This document shows positions 22,479 to 34,068 of a stretch of DNA of 64,000 nt, one piece after another. The stretch covers positions 22,836-86,835 of the forward strand of contig JAIQDT010009098.1 of NCBI GenBank assembly GCA_021521415.1. The letters are read 5' to 3'. A program made the position numbers and the translations under genes. The stretch is from Bidens hawaiensis (Eukaryota; Streptophyta; Magnoliopsida; Asterales; Asteraceae). Below the pieces are notes generated by a model. It was given only the letters and a program-made list of their open reading frames with translations. It was not told the origin of the DNA and did no database searches. Position 1 is the stretch's first letter; every line of letters begins with the position of its first letter.

Positions 22479-24496
22479 GGCTGAGGGGTGTGGGGGGCTC
22501 TAATGGGGGCTTTAGTGGGGGCTCCAACCAATAATATTATGACGTGTGGCAGAGAGAGAAACTGGATAAGGGGGTTGTTGGAGCCCCCGTTGGAGCCCTG
22601 GCCCCTGGTGTGGAGGGGCTCCAACAGGGGCTCCAGCGAAATTTTTTTTTTATTTTTTATAAATATATTCAAACAACGTATTATTAAAAAAACTCATAAA
22701 TTATTAAAAAAACACACATTAATAAAAAAAACACATTAATATCTAAAATTCAAATTACAAAAAAAAACATACTAAACATTAAACAAACAATAATACTTAA
22801 TAATAACACTAATCTAATACAAGATCATCGGGTCGCCTCGCCCACAAATGTTCAACCAACTCATGTCGAAGATTCCCGTGTATCTCACGGCTCTTGATAT
22901 TTGCTATGTTATGAAGTCTTTGTTGATCACTGATTGTGGACGGTTGTGGCGGAATGTCACCTTGGTAGTTTTGGCAGATAGCTTTGCCCTCGTCTTCTAA
23001 CGTCATGTTGTGTAGGATCAGACACGTGTAGACGACGTCCGTTATCCTTTCCCGAGTCCAATAACGTATCGGGTTCGCCAGTACATAATATTGTTTTTTC
23101 AGAGCTCCAAAAGCTCTTTCAATATCTTTTCTAGTAGACTCTTGCTTCTTCGTTAAATACTTCCGTTTGTCGGCGATTGGATCTGTAAAAGCTTGAACTA
23201 ACAAAGCCCATTCGTTGTAAATACCATCGACCAGATAGTACCCGTACTTGAAGAGTTCTCCATTTGCAACAAAAGATTGAGGTGGTTCAACCCCGTCGAT
23301 AAGGTCGTTGATCAAATGTGACTGATCGATAACATTAAGGTCGTTATTTGACCCAGCAACACCAAAAAAAGCATGCCAAAACCAAAGATCCTGTGACACC
23401 GCCGCCTCAAGTATAAGGGTCGGCCCTTCATGATCACCACGGTGGAACTGACCTCGCCAGGCCGTTGGACACATAGCCCATCCAACATGCGTACAATCGA
23501 TGCTACCTAGCATCCCAGGAAAACCATGTTTTTCTGCGTGCACCTCATATATGCGTTGGATGTCATACATTGTAGGTTTACGCAGATATCTCCGAGAGTA
23601 AATCGATATGACTCCTACGTATATAAAATAATCTATAAACATATAATATATATTACAAAATGTAATAAATATTTAATAAAAACTAAAATTAATGTTTTTT
23701 ACCTTGGCAGAAAAAATGAAGGGATTCACGTGCAACCCTTTTCGACATCTGTAAATACTCATCCAAAGCGTCCGATGAGATGCCGTACGCTAATTGACGG
23801 ATAGCAGCCGTGCCTTTTTGAAGAGGGGTAAAACCGGGGAGACCCCTAGCATCCTCCCTTTGTTGAAAAAAGGGATACCGTGCCTCTAAATCACTTGCTA
23901 TACGCATGAACAATTGTCTGCTCATTCGGAAACGAGTTCGAAAATCCGACTCCTCGTATACCGGTTGAGGGCTAAAATAATGCCTAATCAAAGTATCGTT
24001 AGCACCCGATCGATCACGATCACGAGGTGGTGCTCTAACTCTCGGGACTCGAGGTTGATGGGCTTGATTTTGCAAGAAATCCACCACGGTTGCGGTCAAA
24101 ACTCCCCCTACATGAAGAAGCAAATCATCCTCTTCGGAGGAGTCGGAATCAGACGAGTACCACGACATTTTTTTAAAAAAAAGTTGAGAAGATGAATTGA
24201 TTTTGGGTGAAGGTTTGAAGTTGTGGTGATTGATATGGGTGAAATGGGGTATTATATAGGGATAAAACGTTTTTTTTTTAATTAAATAAGAGCCCAATGG
24301 CTCTTTGTATAAAACCAACGGCTCTTTTCATCAAAACCAAGACCACTTTACTCTCTCTTCTGCCGCTAACAGGCTCACGCCTGCATGTTTTTTCGCGCTA
24401 GCGCCCCCGCTAGCGCCCCGGTGGTGTGGTGTTAGCGCCTGGGGGCGCGAGCGGAGGGGCTCTAGCGCCCCCGTTGAAGCCCCACACCCCTCAGCC
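22479..24496 (-). mobile_element. PIF/Harbinger transposon with intact transposase
   Basis: The TIRs are GGCTGAGGGGTGTGG and ccacacccctcagcc. TAA lies on both sides (22476-22478, shared with the preceding element, and 24497-24499), the 3 bp target duplication usual for this superfamily. It is 2018 bp with the transposase on the minus strand. The separate Myb-like protein that many PIF/Harbinger elements encode is not present, so movement might need that partner from another copy. Confidence 0.85.
22809..24168 (-). CDS. PIF/Harbinger DDE transposase, two exons, 423 aa
   Basis: Exons 24168-23703 and 23614-22809 join in phase (CAA G / GA GTC), giving 1272 bp including stop. The 88 bp intron lies just before GVISIYSRRYLRKPT. 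The start is taken as MSWYSSDSDSSEEDD; an upstream ATG exists but its extension looks like leader sequence. Catalytic residues are D195 (GSIDCTHV), D247 (GSNNDLNV) and E321 (RKDIERAFGALKK), the DDE triad of Harbinger nucleases (plant transposon protein / HARBI1-like). The N-terminal half has an acidic serine start and the helical RMSRQLFMRIASDLE segment. The enzyme cuts and rejoins element ends in the nucleus. No stop or frameshift was seen. A domesticated ALP1-like gene is unlikely, because it sits inside TIRs with a target duplication. Confidence 0.9.
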
Positions 24497-24499
24497 TAA

Positions 24500-25305
24500 T
24501 TTATGCCAGATTAGACTCACGTAATACAAATAAATAAAAGTTAAAAGTCAACAAAATCTAAAGAAGATCTTCAATCTAAAGAAGATCTTCAAATACTGTT
24601 TTAAATACGATGTCAACGACTGTACAACAATTTTATATATTGAGGTTGAACAAGTTAACAACTTATCATCTATCTGAGAATTTTAAAACACTACTAACTT
24701 CTTTTATTTTGATTAATTTAAAAATGACACAAATAAACCGAAAACATGCCAACTAACCCTTTGAAGTTTGAATACCAACTCTTTTAAGGAACAGAAAAAT
24801 AAAGTCAACAAGTTTACTTTTAAAAAATTGAGTTGAATGGTTGATTTTGACTATTAAACCCAATGGTTGTAGTTGTTCACAGCTTATATATATATTGCAA
24901 CATAGCCTAAAATAATACAAAAATTCCAAGTCAAAGGGAAGCTTCTATTTGGTATCATATTATTTTTATTTTTGAAATTGGAAGTAGCTTATTAATATAT
25001 TCAGTATGGAGATGTTGATTTGTCAATGGTTTGAAATATCTCTGGGTGTTATGCAGTTTATGTTCAAACTCACCTATGTATACAATTCTATTTTATTTTT
25101 AATTAATAGACCAAATGCATTGTTAGATTGCGTTTGATGTTCATAAATGAAAGACGAAATTGTCACACCATGTCAAGGGGGTCTGAGCGCTTCATGGATA
25201 AAAGGAAACAGGGGAAGCCGCTAAACGATGAGGATGTTAACAAAGGTAAATATATCACATCACGTCTTATAAAAAAATAACAAACGCGTGCATTACATAA
25301 GGGCA
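24500..25305. other. AT-rich spacer, possible orphan short exon
   Basis: Mostly non-coding. At 25171-25244 there is an open stretch beginning ATGTCAAGG and ending in a donor-like gtaaat, which could be a captured exon, but I do not recognise it and nothing downstream connects to it. Confidence 0.3.
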
Positions 25306-25666
25306 TTACAGCCTCGGGTTTGTTGCATTACATAGCGACTTGGACTTTCTCTCACAGTTGCAGGCGTCATGATCAAATACGTATTTGTTGCATTTCCTGC
25401 ACAGCCTCGGGTTTTTGTTACGTTTTTCAAACAGCTGTTCAATCACGCCGACTTGGTGTTTGGTGCAAGAACCCTTGTTTTTTATACCAGTAGGTGGTTT
25501 GATTAAGACATCAACTGTATCGGGCTGCCCAATGAGTTCACTTATAATAGCACGCTTACTGTTACAACTCGGTTCAGTCAGGAATTCTGTAAACAACCGA
25601 TCCCTTATATCCCTTTCTAGTATGTCGTGCCATTTGGCGTCAAGTACACAATACTCGACATGCCAC
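25306..25666 (-). pseudogene. Orphan last exon of a FAR1-related (MULE-derived) protein
   Basis: The exon opens after an acceptor (atattttag, minus strand, ending at 25667) and stays open to the stop at 25306. It reads WHVEYCVLDAKWHDILERD, then PPTGIKNKGS, then a cysteine/histidine knuckle (CRKCNKYVFDHDACNC) and a lysine-rich tail. This is like the C-terminal end of FAR1-related or MULE transposase proteins. The DNA-binding and transposase domains are absent: the upstream sequence (25670-26276) has no matching exons. The most likely reading is a fragment left by transposition or deletion. Confidence 0.5.
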
Positions 25667-25669
25667 CTA

Positions 25670-26276
25670 AAATATTAAAAACATTTAAAAAAACGAGTTT
25701 AGTATCCATATACAGTGTAAAAATTATAAGTAGTTACAAAACACGTGATGTGTTACGCTCTGCAAATATAATAAGCTCGTTAAAAAGAAATCCGATAGCG
25801 AACAACAACAACTAGTGTTTAATACACGCACACGTATCAGACCGTCCAAAAGCATGCAGGTGTAACAAAACCGTTTTAATTTAGTTTTGCAGGGGTATGA
25901 ACGGTTCCGTTTGTGTCAATCGAAACTACAATTTTTGGAATTTTACACTGCTCGATTATGATTTTTTGGTTTTCATGAATTTGGTTTGGTTTTAATTTTT
26001 CATTTAAGTTTGAACCTTGTGGGCAAAAAAATAATTTGTGGCCTAATTATTTTGTTGTTCTAGAACGGCGACTTTCTTTTTGTGTTTAAACCACCTTACT
26101 TTCTAGTTTGGAAAGTCTCGTTGTCTTACTATGGTCAGACTATGTTATCTTAACCGGGCCTACATTGGTTTCTGAGTTTGGCTTGGGCGTTACCCCGGGA
26201 AACCATACCATTGGCTGCCACTACCCGGACCCCTCCCCCTATCCTCGAGTCCGCAATTCGTTTACAAATTGAGTAA
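25670..26276. other. Non-coding spacer
   Basis: No coding frame. A phrase 'tttttggttttcatgaatttggtttgg' resembles the low-complexity repeats in the JmjC introns. The last five bases (AGTAA) are the target duplication of the solo LTR that starts at 26277. Confidence 0.4.
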
Positions 26277-27378
26277 TGTAAGGCCCCGTTTCCGGTAACC
26301 CTACTTTGGTGTTGGATTTACTCATAAACACAGTTCTAAAATCAGAGTTAATTAAAACTTTCAAGGAATAATTTAAAACTTCATACATCACATTACAAAA
26401 CATGCATTCTTGTCTTAACATACAAATTGTCTTTTCATAATTAATTAATTAAAACAGTTATAACACTTCATTATGGATGCCAGTCTCTTCAGCCCATGCC
26501 CTGTGCCCCTCCTTAAGCCAGCTGCCTCAACCTATTTGCCTGCGTGCATACTAAAAGTCAGCTACGCTGAGTGAGTTCTAGTTAATCAATTAACATACAA
26601 TACATTCATATCCTTACTCATACGCATCCGAAGATACGTATTCATACCTTACTTACTCTTACTTCTTTCATACAAACTTTATATACATGCACACGCGCTT
26701 ACATACTTTCTTTCATAAGGCCTTATGGTTTACCATAGACTATTCTATCTCTACCATCACAGATATTATTAGGGTCTGTTCCCTTCTGTCTCAGATATTA
26801 TTAGGGTCTGGTCCCTTCTGTCTTAGATATTATCAGGGTATGATCCCTTCTGTCTCAGATATTATCAGGGTCTTGTCCTTTCTGTCTCAGATATTATTAG
26901 GGTCTGGTCCCTTTGTTTCCAATAACCATACCTGTCACGTCACTCGATCATACATTCATTTTCATTCAATACTTTACATATCTTCTGGTCATGTATATAC
27001 GTATATGTACATATTTATTCGTATAAACATTCCATAATAACATTCCATACTTAGTCATACATATAACATACACATATCATACACTTACCACTTAAGTTAA
27101 GTGTATTAACATCTATCACATATGGGTATGCACACAGCCCCAAAAACATAACGGATAAAGGGGCTAGAAACTCACCTGAAGTCGGTTTCTCTCCCCGTTA
27201 ATAGTAATGCCCTTCTTTAGCTGTGCACGGCTAATTGTATAACACATTACGAGTGTCAAATATCCATTACTACTACCTCTTGTATCTAAGTCAATGACAC
27301 CCTCAACTAACGAGGGTCCGGGGGGCAGCGCCCCTGGTAGCGGGGTCTAGGGGCAGCAGCGCCCCTGGCTGGGGTTGA
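26277..27378 (-). mobile_element. Solo LTR (family S), left part
   Basis: It starts TGTAAGGCCCCGTTTCCGG and continues after the nested element at 34069, ending ...ggatgttaca at 34955; together about 1.99 kb. The target duplication is AGTAA (26272-26276 and 34956-34960). No internal domain belongs to it, so it is a solo LTR left by recombination. It matches the LTR at 54026-55920 in opposite orientation. It carries a tandem repeat of about 32 bp ('cagatattattagggtctggtccctt', 26760-26915). Confidence 0.85.
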
Positions 27379-29713
27379 TGTAAGGCCCCGAACCCGGTGG
27401 CCCGACTTTAGCGTCGGATTTACTCATAAACACAGTTCTTCAAATCAGAGTTTATTAAAACTTTTCGCGGAATGTAAAACATCAATCATTTGTTACAAAA
27501 CTTTAAATCTTTTCTTTGATACCATAACACAAAACTTCATACTTAAAACATCTTTTCTTCTTTCATCAGATGCCAGCCGTTCAATCCATGCCATGCGTCA
27601 TCCTCATGCTAGCTCTGTAATCAGCTCACCTGCGTGCATACTAAAAGTCAGCTACGCTGAGTGAGTTCTAGTTAATCGAACACCATACAATACATACACA
27701 TACATACTTATCCGTAGATACATATCCATACATCATTAGTTACCCTTCTGTTCTACGTACATACTTGCTACCATACATACATACATATCTACAATCACTA
27801 ACCTCAGTCTGCCGAGAGTACGTTCATAGTCCGCCGTCTATACCCGTACTCAAGGTTGTGAACACGTACAAGGTTCGCAGTCCCTACCTATGTTCACCAT
27901 TTATGGTACGTACAAGGTTCGCGGTCCTTCCCTATACCATAATACATCCACAACACGTACAAGGTTCACAGTCCTTCCCTATGTTGCAACCTAATTCATA
28001 GCACGTACGAGGTTCGCAGTCCTCCCCTATGCTACAAAATCAGCACGTATAAGGTTCACAGTCCTTTCCTATGCTGAAATACATCCACAACACGTACAAG
28101 GTTCGCAGTCCTTCCCTATGTTGCAACCTAATTCATAGCACGTACGAGGTTCGCAGTCCTCCCCTATGCTACAAAATCAGCACGTATAAGGTTCACAGTC
28201 CTTTCCTATGCTTACATCTATTATCTACATCACGTATAAGGCTCGCAGTCCTTAACTACGCCATCACCTGCCAAGTCTATGTCCAACAGGAGTTAGAGGG
28301 ATTCGCCACCCTAACTTACTATGTCGAGCGTAGGACTCACATACCATTCGTGTACCTGTATACACATACTTCACATATACAATAATTACATTATAGCATA
28401 AGAACACTCTAGGCGTTCTTTACATCATTCATTTAACAACCATACCCCTTGTCGATACCTGCAATATCCGAAGATCGTTCACGCCCCGACAAGTATTCAT
28501 TTGTAATGTTCATACATCTTCGATATATAATATTCGTATCTTTATTTTTAACCTGACAGTACGCGCAATATCCGAAGATCGTTCGCGTACCGACAAGTAA
28601 TCATTCATATCCATCACATATATCACATATGGCATACACTTATCACTTAGGATAAATGTATTAACAACACATCGAGTATGCACACAGCCCCGAAAACATA
28701 ACAAGGAATGGGGCTAGAAACTCACCTGAACTCTGCTTCTTCCTCCGATAGCTGTAAATCCCTTCTTTAGCTGAGCTCGGCTGACTGTATAAGTTACACG
28801 TATCAATACTCACCTGATCTAATCTGGCGGCCTAGTATTAGCATACTTTTACTTATCGTTTTTAACTTATTTTCTAATCGAACTTGACTTTAGGCGAAGT
28901 TAAACCTTAGGCGAACTTGGCTTTAGGCGAAGTTAAACCTTAGGCGAACTTGGCTTTAGGCGAAGTTAAACCTTAGGCGAACTTGGCTTTAGGCGAAGTT
29001 AAACCTTAGGCGAACTTGGCCTCAGGCGAAGTTATCAATTAGGCGAACTTGGCCTCAGGCGAAGTTATCGCTTTGAAGGCGAAGTTATCGCTTTGAAGGC
29101 GAAGTTATCGCTTTGAATGCGAAGTTATCGCTTTGAAGGCGAAGTTGCCCAGATGCAGGCGAAGTTGCCCAGTTCCGCCGCTGTTTCGGTTTCTGTCCAG
29201 CATTTCGAGCGATTTTAATACCCTTGCTATGGTTCAATATCACCCACTACGTTCCCCAACCGTTTCCAGTCGTTTATACACTAAAAAGCTTGGATCTTTA
29301 AACTTCAAAGATCAAAAATCATACCTTTTTGAGCTTGTTTGGATCTTGTTCAACTTGTTAATCACAACTAGCCCTCACTCTCTCTCGGATCTGTCCGTTC
29401 CTCTCCTCGGCCGGCCGGCGGTGTTGGTGGTGTGTGGTGTGTGTGTTTTGGAGTGTGTTAGAAAATAGATGGAAAGAATGATGGTATGGGGTTTTAGGGG
29501 ATATTTATATCCCTTAAATCCCATGGACCTAAGGCCATTCTCATTTAACCCATCTCCATTAATCTAAGTCCAAAACCCATATCCACTACCCAACGCTAGC
29601 CCGACCCATACCAACTCATACTCTATTTATTTATTTCCCGATAACCCGAGTAAACTTTCCCTCTATTATAAGTAATATAATTAATGTCATTTTGAAAATT
29701 TCGGGATGTAACA
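27379..29713 (-). repeat. 3' LTR of the gag-only retrotransposon
   Basis: 2335 bp. It contains two internal arrays: units around 'cacgtacaaggttcgcagtc' (27859-28260) and 'aggcgaagttaaaccttagg' / 'ggcgaagttatcgctttgaa' (28880-29165). Apparent coding frames inside are by-products of these repeats. The minus strand has tataaatatcc near 29497, a candidate TATA box. Confidence 0.9.
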
Positions 29714-29735
29714 AGTCTTCCCTCCTCAAAGAGGT
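29714..29735 (-). other. Polypurine tract of the gag-only retrotransposon
   Basis: On the minus strand a purine-rich stretch, gaggagggaagact, ends directly at the TG that opens the 3' LTR. Its position and composition fit the primer for plus-strand DNA synthesis. Confidence 0.75.
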
Positions 29736-30154
29736 TTCGTCCCCGAAACCAAACTTATTCCCTGTAAAAGGAAAACTTCTTATATTTACACACTTTATTG
29801 AATCGCCTTCGCTTTCTGAGTTATCCTTCTTACTCCCGACCTTGCAGCCATCGAATGGTGGTCATGTGTTTTAGCTATTTAAGGTAGCTTGTCCATGAGA
29901 CCCTCGATGTACCAAGACTCATCTCATCCTTCCAAGGGCTTCGATTAGTACTTTTAACACTATTGTCTAAAACAACATTTCATCATAACATAATAATCAT
30001 TCATAACCAAACTCAATATATTACACGTCACTGATAAACATAAGTTTTAAACCTTAACACAAAACAAGTTCTTAAGCAAATGTAATTTAATAAAACCATT
30101 GCATGAGCAATTATTCCTTCATCAAGCGTTCCTCTCTGCAGCTTCCCCAAGTTT
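29736..30154 (-). other. Residual internal sequence where pol is missing
   Basis: About 420 bp between the gag stop and the polypurine tract. There are no protease, reverse transcriptase or integrase motifs on either strand, which is what marks this element as gag-only. Confidence 0.7.
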
Positions 30155-31333
30155 TTATCCTTTCGTACCTTCCGCCCCTGATTCCTTGCAATCCCTAGCC
30201 ATGTGGTCAGCTTTTCCGCATTTGAAGCACTTTGGACGATCAGGGCATTCTCGAGAGTAATGCCCACCCTTTCCGCACCGATAGCACCTGTCTGTCCCAA
30301 TCCTGCATTCCCCCGGGTGCACTCGCCCACACGTCTTACACGCATCCTTGTCCCCAACCTTGGCCTTCCTCTCACCTGTTGTTGTCACCATCTCGCCAGA
30401 CCGTTTAGCAGAGGTAGCCCATTTCTTTTCCCCCACCACCACATCGTCCTCAACCAGGTCAGCATAAACCACTTCTGCAAGTTCAACAGCAGAGTCAAAA
30501 GTAGCAGGTTTATTTGCCCTGACTAACATGCGGACTTTTTGCGGCAATCCCCTCACATAACATTTGATTCTCTAGACCTCAGTGTCAACCATATCAGGCA
30601 CCAACCTAGATAGTCGGTTGAATTCAGTAGTATACTCACGATGCGTCATCATACCGGCCTTTAAATTCAGGAACTTCATCTCCGTCCTCTCGACCTCGGT
30701 TTCTGCACAAAACTTCTTCATCACCAACTCTTTCAGATCGTCCCATCTCAACGCCTTGATCTCATCTCTAGTCTTTCTCTGCTCCACACTTTCCCACCAA
30801 TACATAGCTTCATCCTCGAATGATTGAGTAGCATAACCTACCGCTTGATCGGGACGGCACTCGCTAATGCGGATAACCTTATCCATGGCGGTTATCCACT
30901 GAAGAGTAGCGACGACGTCTCCTAAACCAGTCAGCTTTGGCGGGTCGCATCCTTTGAAGGACTTATAGTTGCACCCATCTTGGCCTCTTTTCCTGTCATC
31001 GACCTTCACAGACTTATCCTCACTCGAGGCCTCTCTTTCTCCTTCCCCATCCTTCCTACCATCACCACCCGCCCCTTCAGCAGTTCGTTCACGGCTTCCA
31101 GCAGATCTTTCGGGATTCAGGTTCTTCACAGCAGCAACTACAGCTTGAACGATGGCTGCTTGGACTGCAGGGCTAAGTTGAACCTCTTCGTTGTTGCTCG
31201 AGTTTCCTCCAGCTGCACCACCTTCGTCTCCGGTGTTGGAAGCTTCTTCTACCGAGGGTTGCCGGACAGGACGAGGCCTGCCACGACGTCCAGTGCGACC
31301 TCCAACTCCAACAATTTCTCCAGCTCCAGCCAT
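30155..31333 (-). pseudogene. Ty3/gypsy gag with one in-frame TAG
   Basis: Starts at MAGAGEIVGVGG (31333). About 250 residues follow, including a gypsy-type capsid core (WWESVEQRKTRDEIKALRWD, MKKFCAETEVERTEMKFLNL, YTTEFNRLSRLVPDMV). The frame is then stopped by TAG at 30574-30572 and continues in the same frame (RIKCYVRGLPQKV...) to 30155. The second part has two CCHC zinc knuckles, CYRCGKGGHYSREC and CFKCGKADHMARDC, preceded by a partial cysteine motif. Gag packages the element RNA in cytoplasmic particles. The single TAG may be an inactivating mutation or a sequencing error; no readthrough signal is evident. The frame does not continue into pol. Confidence 0.85.
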
Positions 31334-31720
31334 TAGTATTCTAAAAGGGAAACACAAACATCATCACTCAAGGAACTATTTAGTACAAGGATAGCAAGGC
31401 TAACAGGTAATAACAGTGGCCAGCTGTGACTAGCTGATCACATTGCTTTCCGTGTCCTATACACTTCCCTTTATGAGTCTCTTTGTGCTGGTTCTACTTA
31501 AGCAGTTAGTCAAATCAAACAATCAATTATTTCTATCCTTATCGTTCACATATTTTTCTTTCTCATTAACATATATCATTTAATTATACACTTTACCTTT
31601 ACTGATCTTGCTTGAGCGACACATGGCATTCTTGAAATGGCATCTTCTTTCCTTTCTTACTTAAATCCCATTCTCTGTTCGAGTCTAAGCATGTAGGATG
31701 CTTAAATCTCTCGAACTTAT
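31334..31720 (-). other. 5' leader of the gag-only retrotransposon
   Basis: Untranslated region between the primer binding site and the gag start. Nothing coding is seen; it would be expected to hold packaging signals, but none can be named from the sequence. Confidence 0.6.
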
Positions 31721-31732
31721 GCTCTGATACCA
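31721..31732 (-). other. Primer binding site, tRNA-Met type
   Basis: The minus strand reads TGGTATCAGAGC three bases after the LTR end. This matches the complement of the 3' end of plant initiator tRNA-Met, the usual primer for gypsy and copia elements. It fixes the element orientation as minus. Confidence 0.9.
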
Positions 31733-31735
31733 ACT

Positions 31736-34063
31736 TGTAAGGCCCCGAACCCGGTGGCCCGACTTTAGCGTCGGATTTAGTCATAAACACAGTTCTTCAA
31801 ATCAGAGTTTATTAAAACTTTTCGCGGAATGTAAAACATCAATCATTTGTTACAAAACTTTAAATCTTTTCTTTGATACCATAACACAAAACTTTATATT
31901 TAAAACATCTTTTCTTCTTTCATCAGATGCCAGCCGTTCAATCCATGCCATGCGTCATCCTCATGCTAGCTCTGTAATCAGCTCACCTGCGTGCATACTA
32001 AAAGTCAGCTACGCTGAGTGAGTTCTAGTTAATCGAACACCATACAATACATACACATACATACTTATCCGTAGATACATATCCATACATCATTAGTTAC
32101 CCTTCTGTTCTACGTACATACTTGCTACCATACATACATACATATATACAATCACTAACCTCAGTCTGCCGAGAGTACGTTCATAGTCCGCCGTCTATAC
32201 CCGTACTCAAGGTTGTGAACACGTACAAGGTTCGCAGTCCCTACCTATGTTCACCATTTATGGTACGTACAAGGTTCGCGGTCCTTCCCTATACCATAAT
32301 ACATCCACAACACGTACAAGGTTCACAGTCCTTCCCTATGTTGCAACCTAATTCATAGCACGTATGAGGTTCGCAGTCCTCCCCTATGCTACAAAATCAG
32401 CACGTATAAGGTTCACAGTCCTTTCCTATGCTGAAATACATCCACAACACGTACAAGGTTCGCAGTCCTTCCCTATGTTGCAACCTAATTCATAGCACGT
32501 ACGAGGTTCGCAGTCCTCCCCTATGCTACAAAATCAGCACGTATAAGGTTCACAGTCATTTCCTATGCTTACATCTATTATCTACATCACGTATAAGGCT
32601 CGCAGTCCTTAACTACGCCATCACCTGCCAAGTCTATGTCCAACAGGAGTTAGAGGGATTCGCCACCCTAACTTACTATGTCGAACGTAGGAGTCACATA
32701 CCATTCGTGTACCTGTATACACATACTTCACATATACAATAATTACATTATAGCATAAGAACACTCTAGGCGTTCTTTACATCATTCATTTAACAACCAT
32801 ACCCCTTGTCGATACCTGCAATATCCGAAGATCGTTCACGCCCCGACAAGTATTCATTTGTAATGTTCATACATCTTCGATATATAATATTAGTATTTTT
32901 ATTTTTAACCTGACAGTACGCGCAATATCCGAAGATCGTTCGCGTACCGACAAGTAATCATTCATATCCATCACATATATCACATATGGCATACACTTAT
33001 CACTTAGGATAAATGTATTAACAACACATCGAGTATGCACACAGCCCCGAAAACATAACAAGGAATGGGGCTAGAAACTCACCTGAACTCTGCTTCTTCC
33101 TCCGATAGCTGTAAATCCCTTCTTTAGCTGAGCTCGGCTGACTGTATAAGTTACACGTATCAATACTCACCTGATCTAATCTGGCGGCCTAGTATTAGCA
33201 TACTTTTACTTATCGTTTTTAACTTATTTTCTAATCGAACTTGACTTTAGGCGAAGTTAAACCTTAGGCGAACTTAGCTTTAGGCGAAGTTAAACCTTAG
33301 GCGAACTTGGCTTTAGGCGAAGTTAAACCTTAGGCAAACTTGGCTTTAGGCGAAGTTAAACCTTAGGCGAACTTGGCTTTTGGCGAAGTTAAACCTTAGG
33401 CGAACTTGGCCTCAGGCGAAGTTATCAATTAGGCGAACTTGGCCTCAGGCGAAGTTATCGCTTTGAAGGCGAAGTTATCGCTTTGAAGGCGAAGTTGCCC
33501 AGATGCAGGCGAAGTTGCCCAGTTCCGCCGCTGTTTCGGTTTCTGTCCAGCATTTCGAGCGATTTTAACACCCTTGCTATGGTTCAATATCACCCACTAC
33601 GTTCCCCAACTGTTTCCAGTCGTTTATACACTAAAAAGCTTGGATCTTTAAACTTCAAAGATCAAAAATCATACCTTTTTGAGCTTGTTTGGATCTTGTT
33701 CAACTTGTTAATCACAACTAGCCCTCACTCTTTCTCGGATCTGTCCGTTCCTCTCCTCGGCCGGCCGGCGGTGTTGGTGGTGTGTGGTGTGTGTGTTTTG
33801 GAGTGTGTTAGAAAATAGATGGAAAGAATGATGGTATGGGGTTTTAGGGGATATTTATATCCCTTAAATCCCATGGACCTAAGGCCATTCTCATTTAACC
33901 CATCTCCATTAATCTAAGTCCAAAACCCATATCCACTACCCAACGCTAGCCCGACCCATACCAACTCCTACTCTATTTATTTATTTCCCGATAACCCGAG
34001 TAAACTTTCCCTCTATTATAAGTAATATAATTAATGTCATTTTTGAAATTTCGGGATGTTACA
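31736..34063 (-). repeat. 5' LTR of the gag-only retrotransposon
   Basis: 2328 bp, nearly identical to the other LTR. The clearest difference is fewer 'ggcgaagttatcgctttgaa' units near 33450-33500 than at 29066-29140. A candidate TATA box (minus strand tataaatatcc) lies near 33848. Confidence 0.9.
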
Positions 34064-34068
34064 GTTGA

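Larger units (their letters stand above)
27379..34063 (-). mobile_element. Complete gag-only LTR retrotransposon (TR-GAG type), nested
   Basis: LTRs at 27379-29713 and 31736-34063 start TGTAAGG and end in TAACA or TTACA as read on the plus strand. The flanking target duplication is GTTGA (27374-27378 and 34064-34068). The internal part is only about 2 kb. It has a primer binding site beside the right LTR (reading TGGTATCAGAGC on the minus strand), a polypurine tract beside the left LTR, and a gag frame. No protease, reverse transcriptase, RNase H or integrase is present, so it must use enzymes from a relative. The LTRs are nearly identical, pointing to recent insertion. Confidence 0.9.

Noticed and set aside
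24305..24499. Coding frame at the right end of the Harbinger element
   Set aside because: It lies in the GC-rich terminal region that is repeated at 22310-22475 and has no coding signal.
27765..28385. Coding frames inside the left LTR (also 32122-32742, 29133-29468 and 33483-33818)
   Set aside because: They follow the LTR's internal tandem repeats, have no domain, and appear twice only because the two LTRs are copies.
28880..29165. CRISPR-like spaced repeats (also 27859-28260 and 60965-61235)
   Set aside because: Units are contiguous or vary throughout with no unique spacers, they sit inside LTRs of a plant genome, and no cas genes exist.
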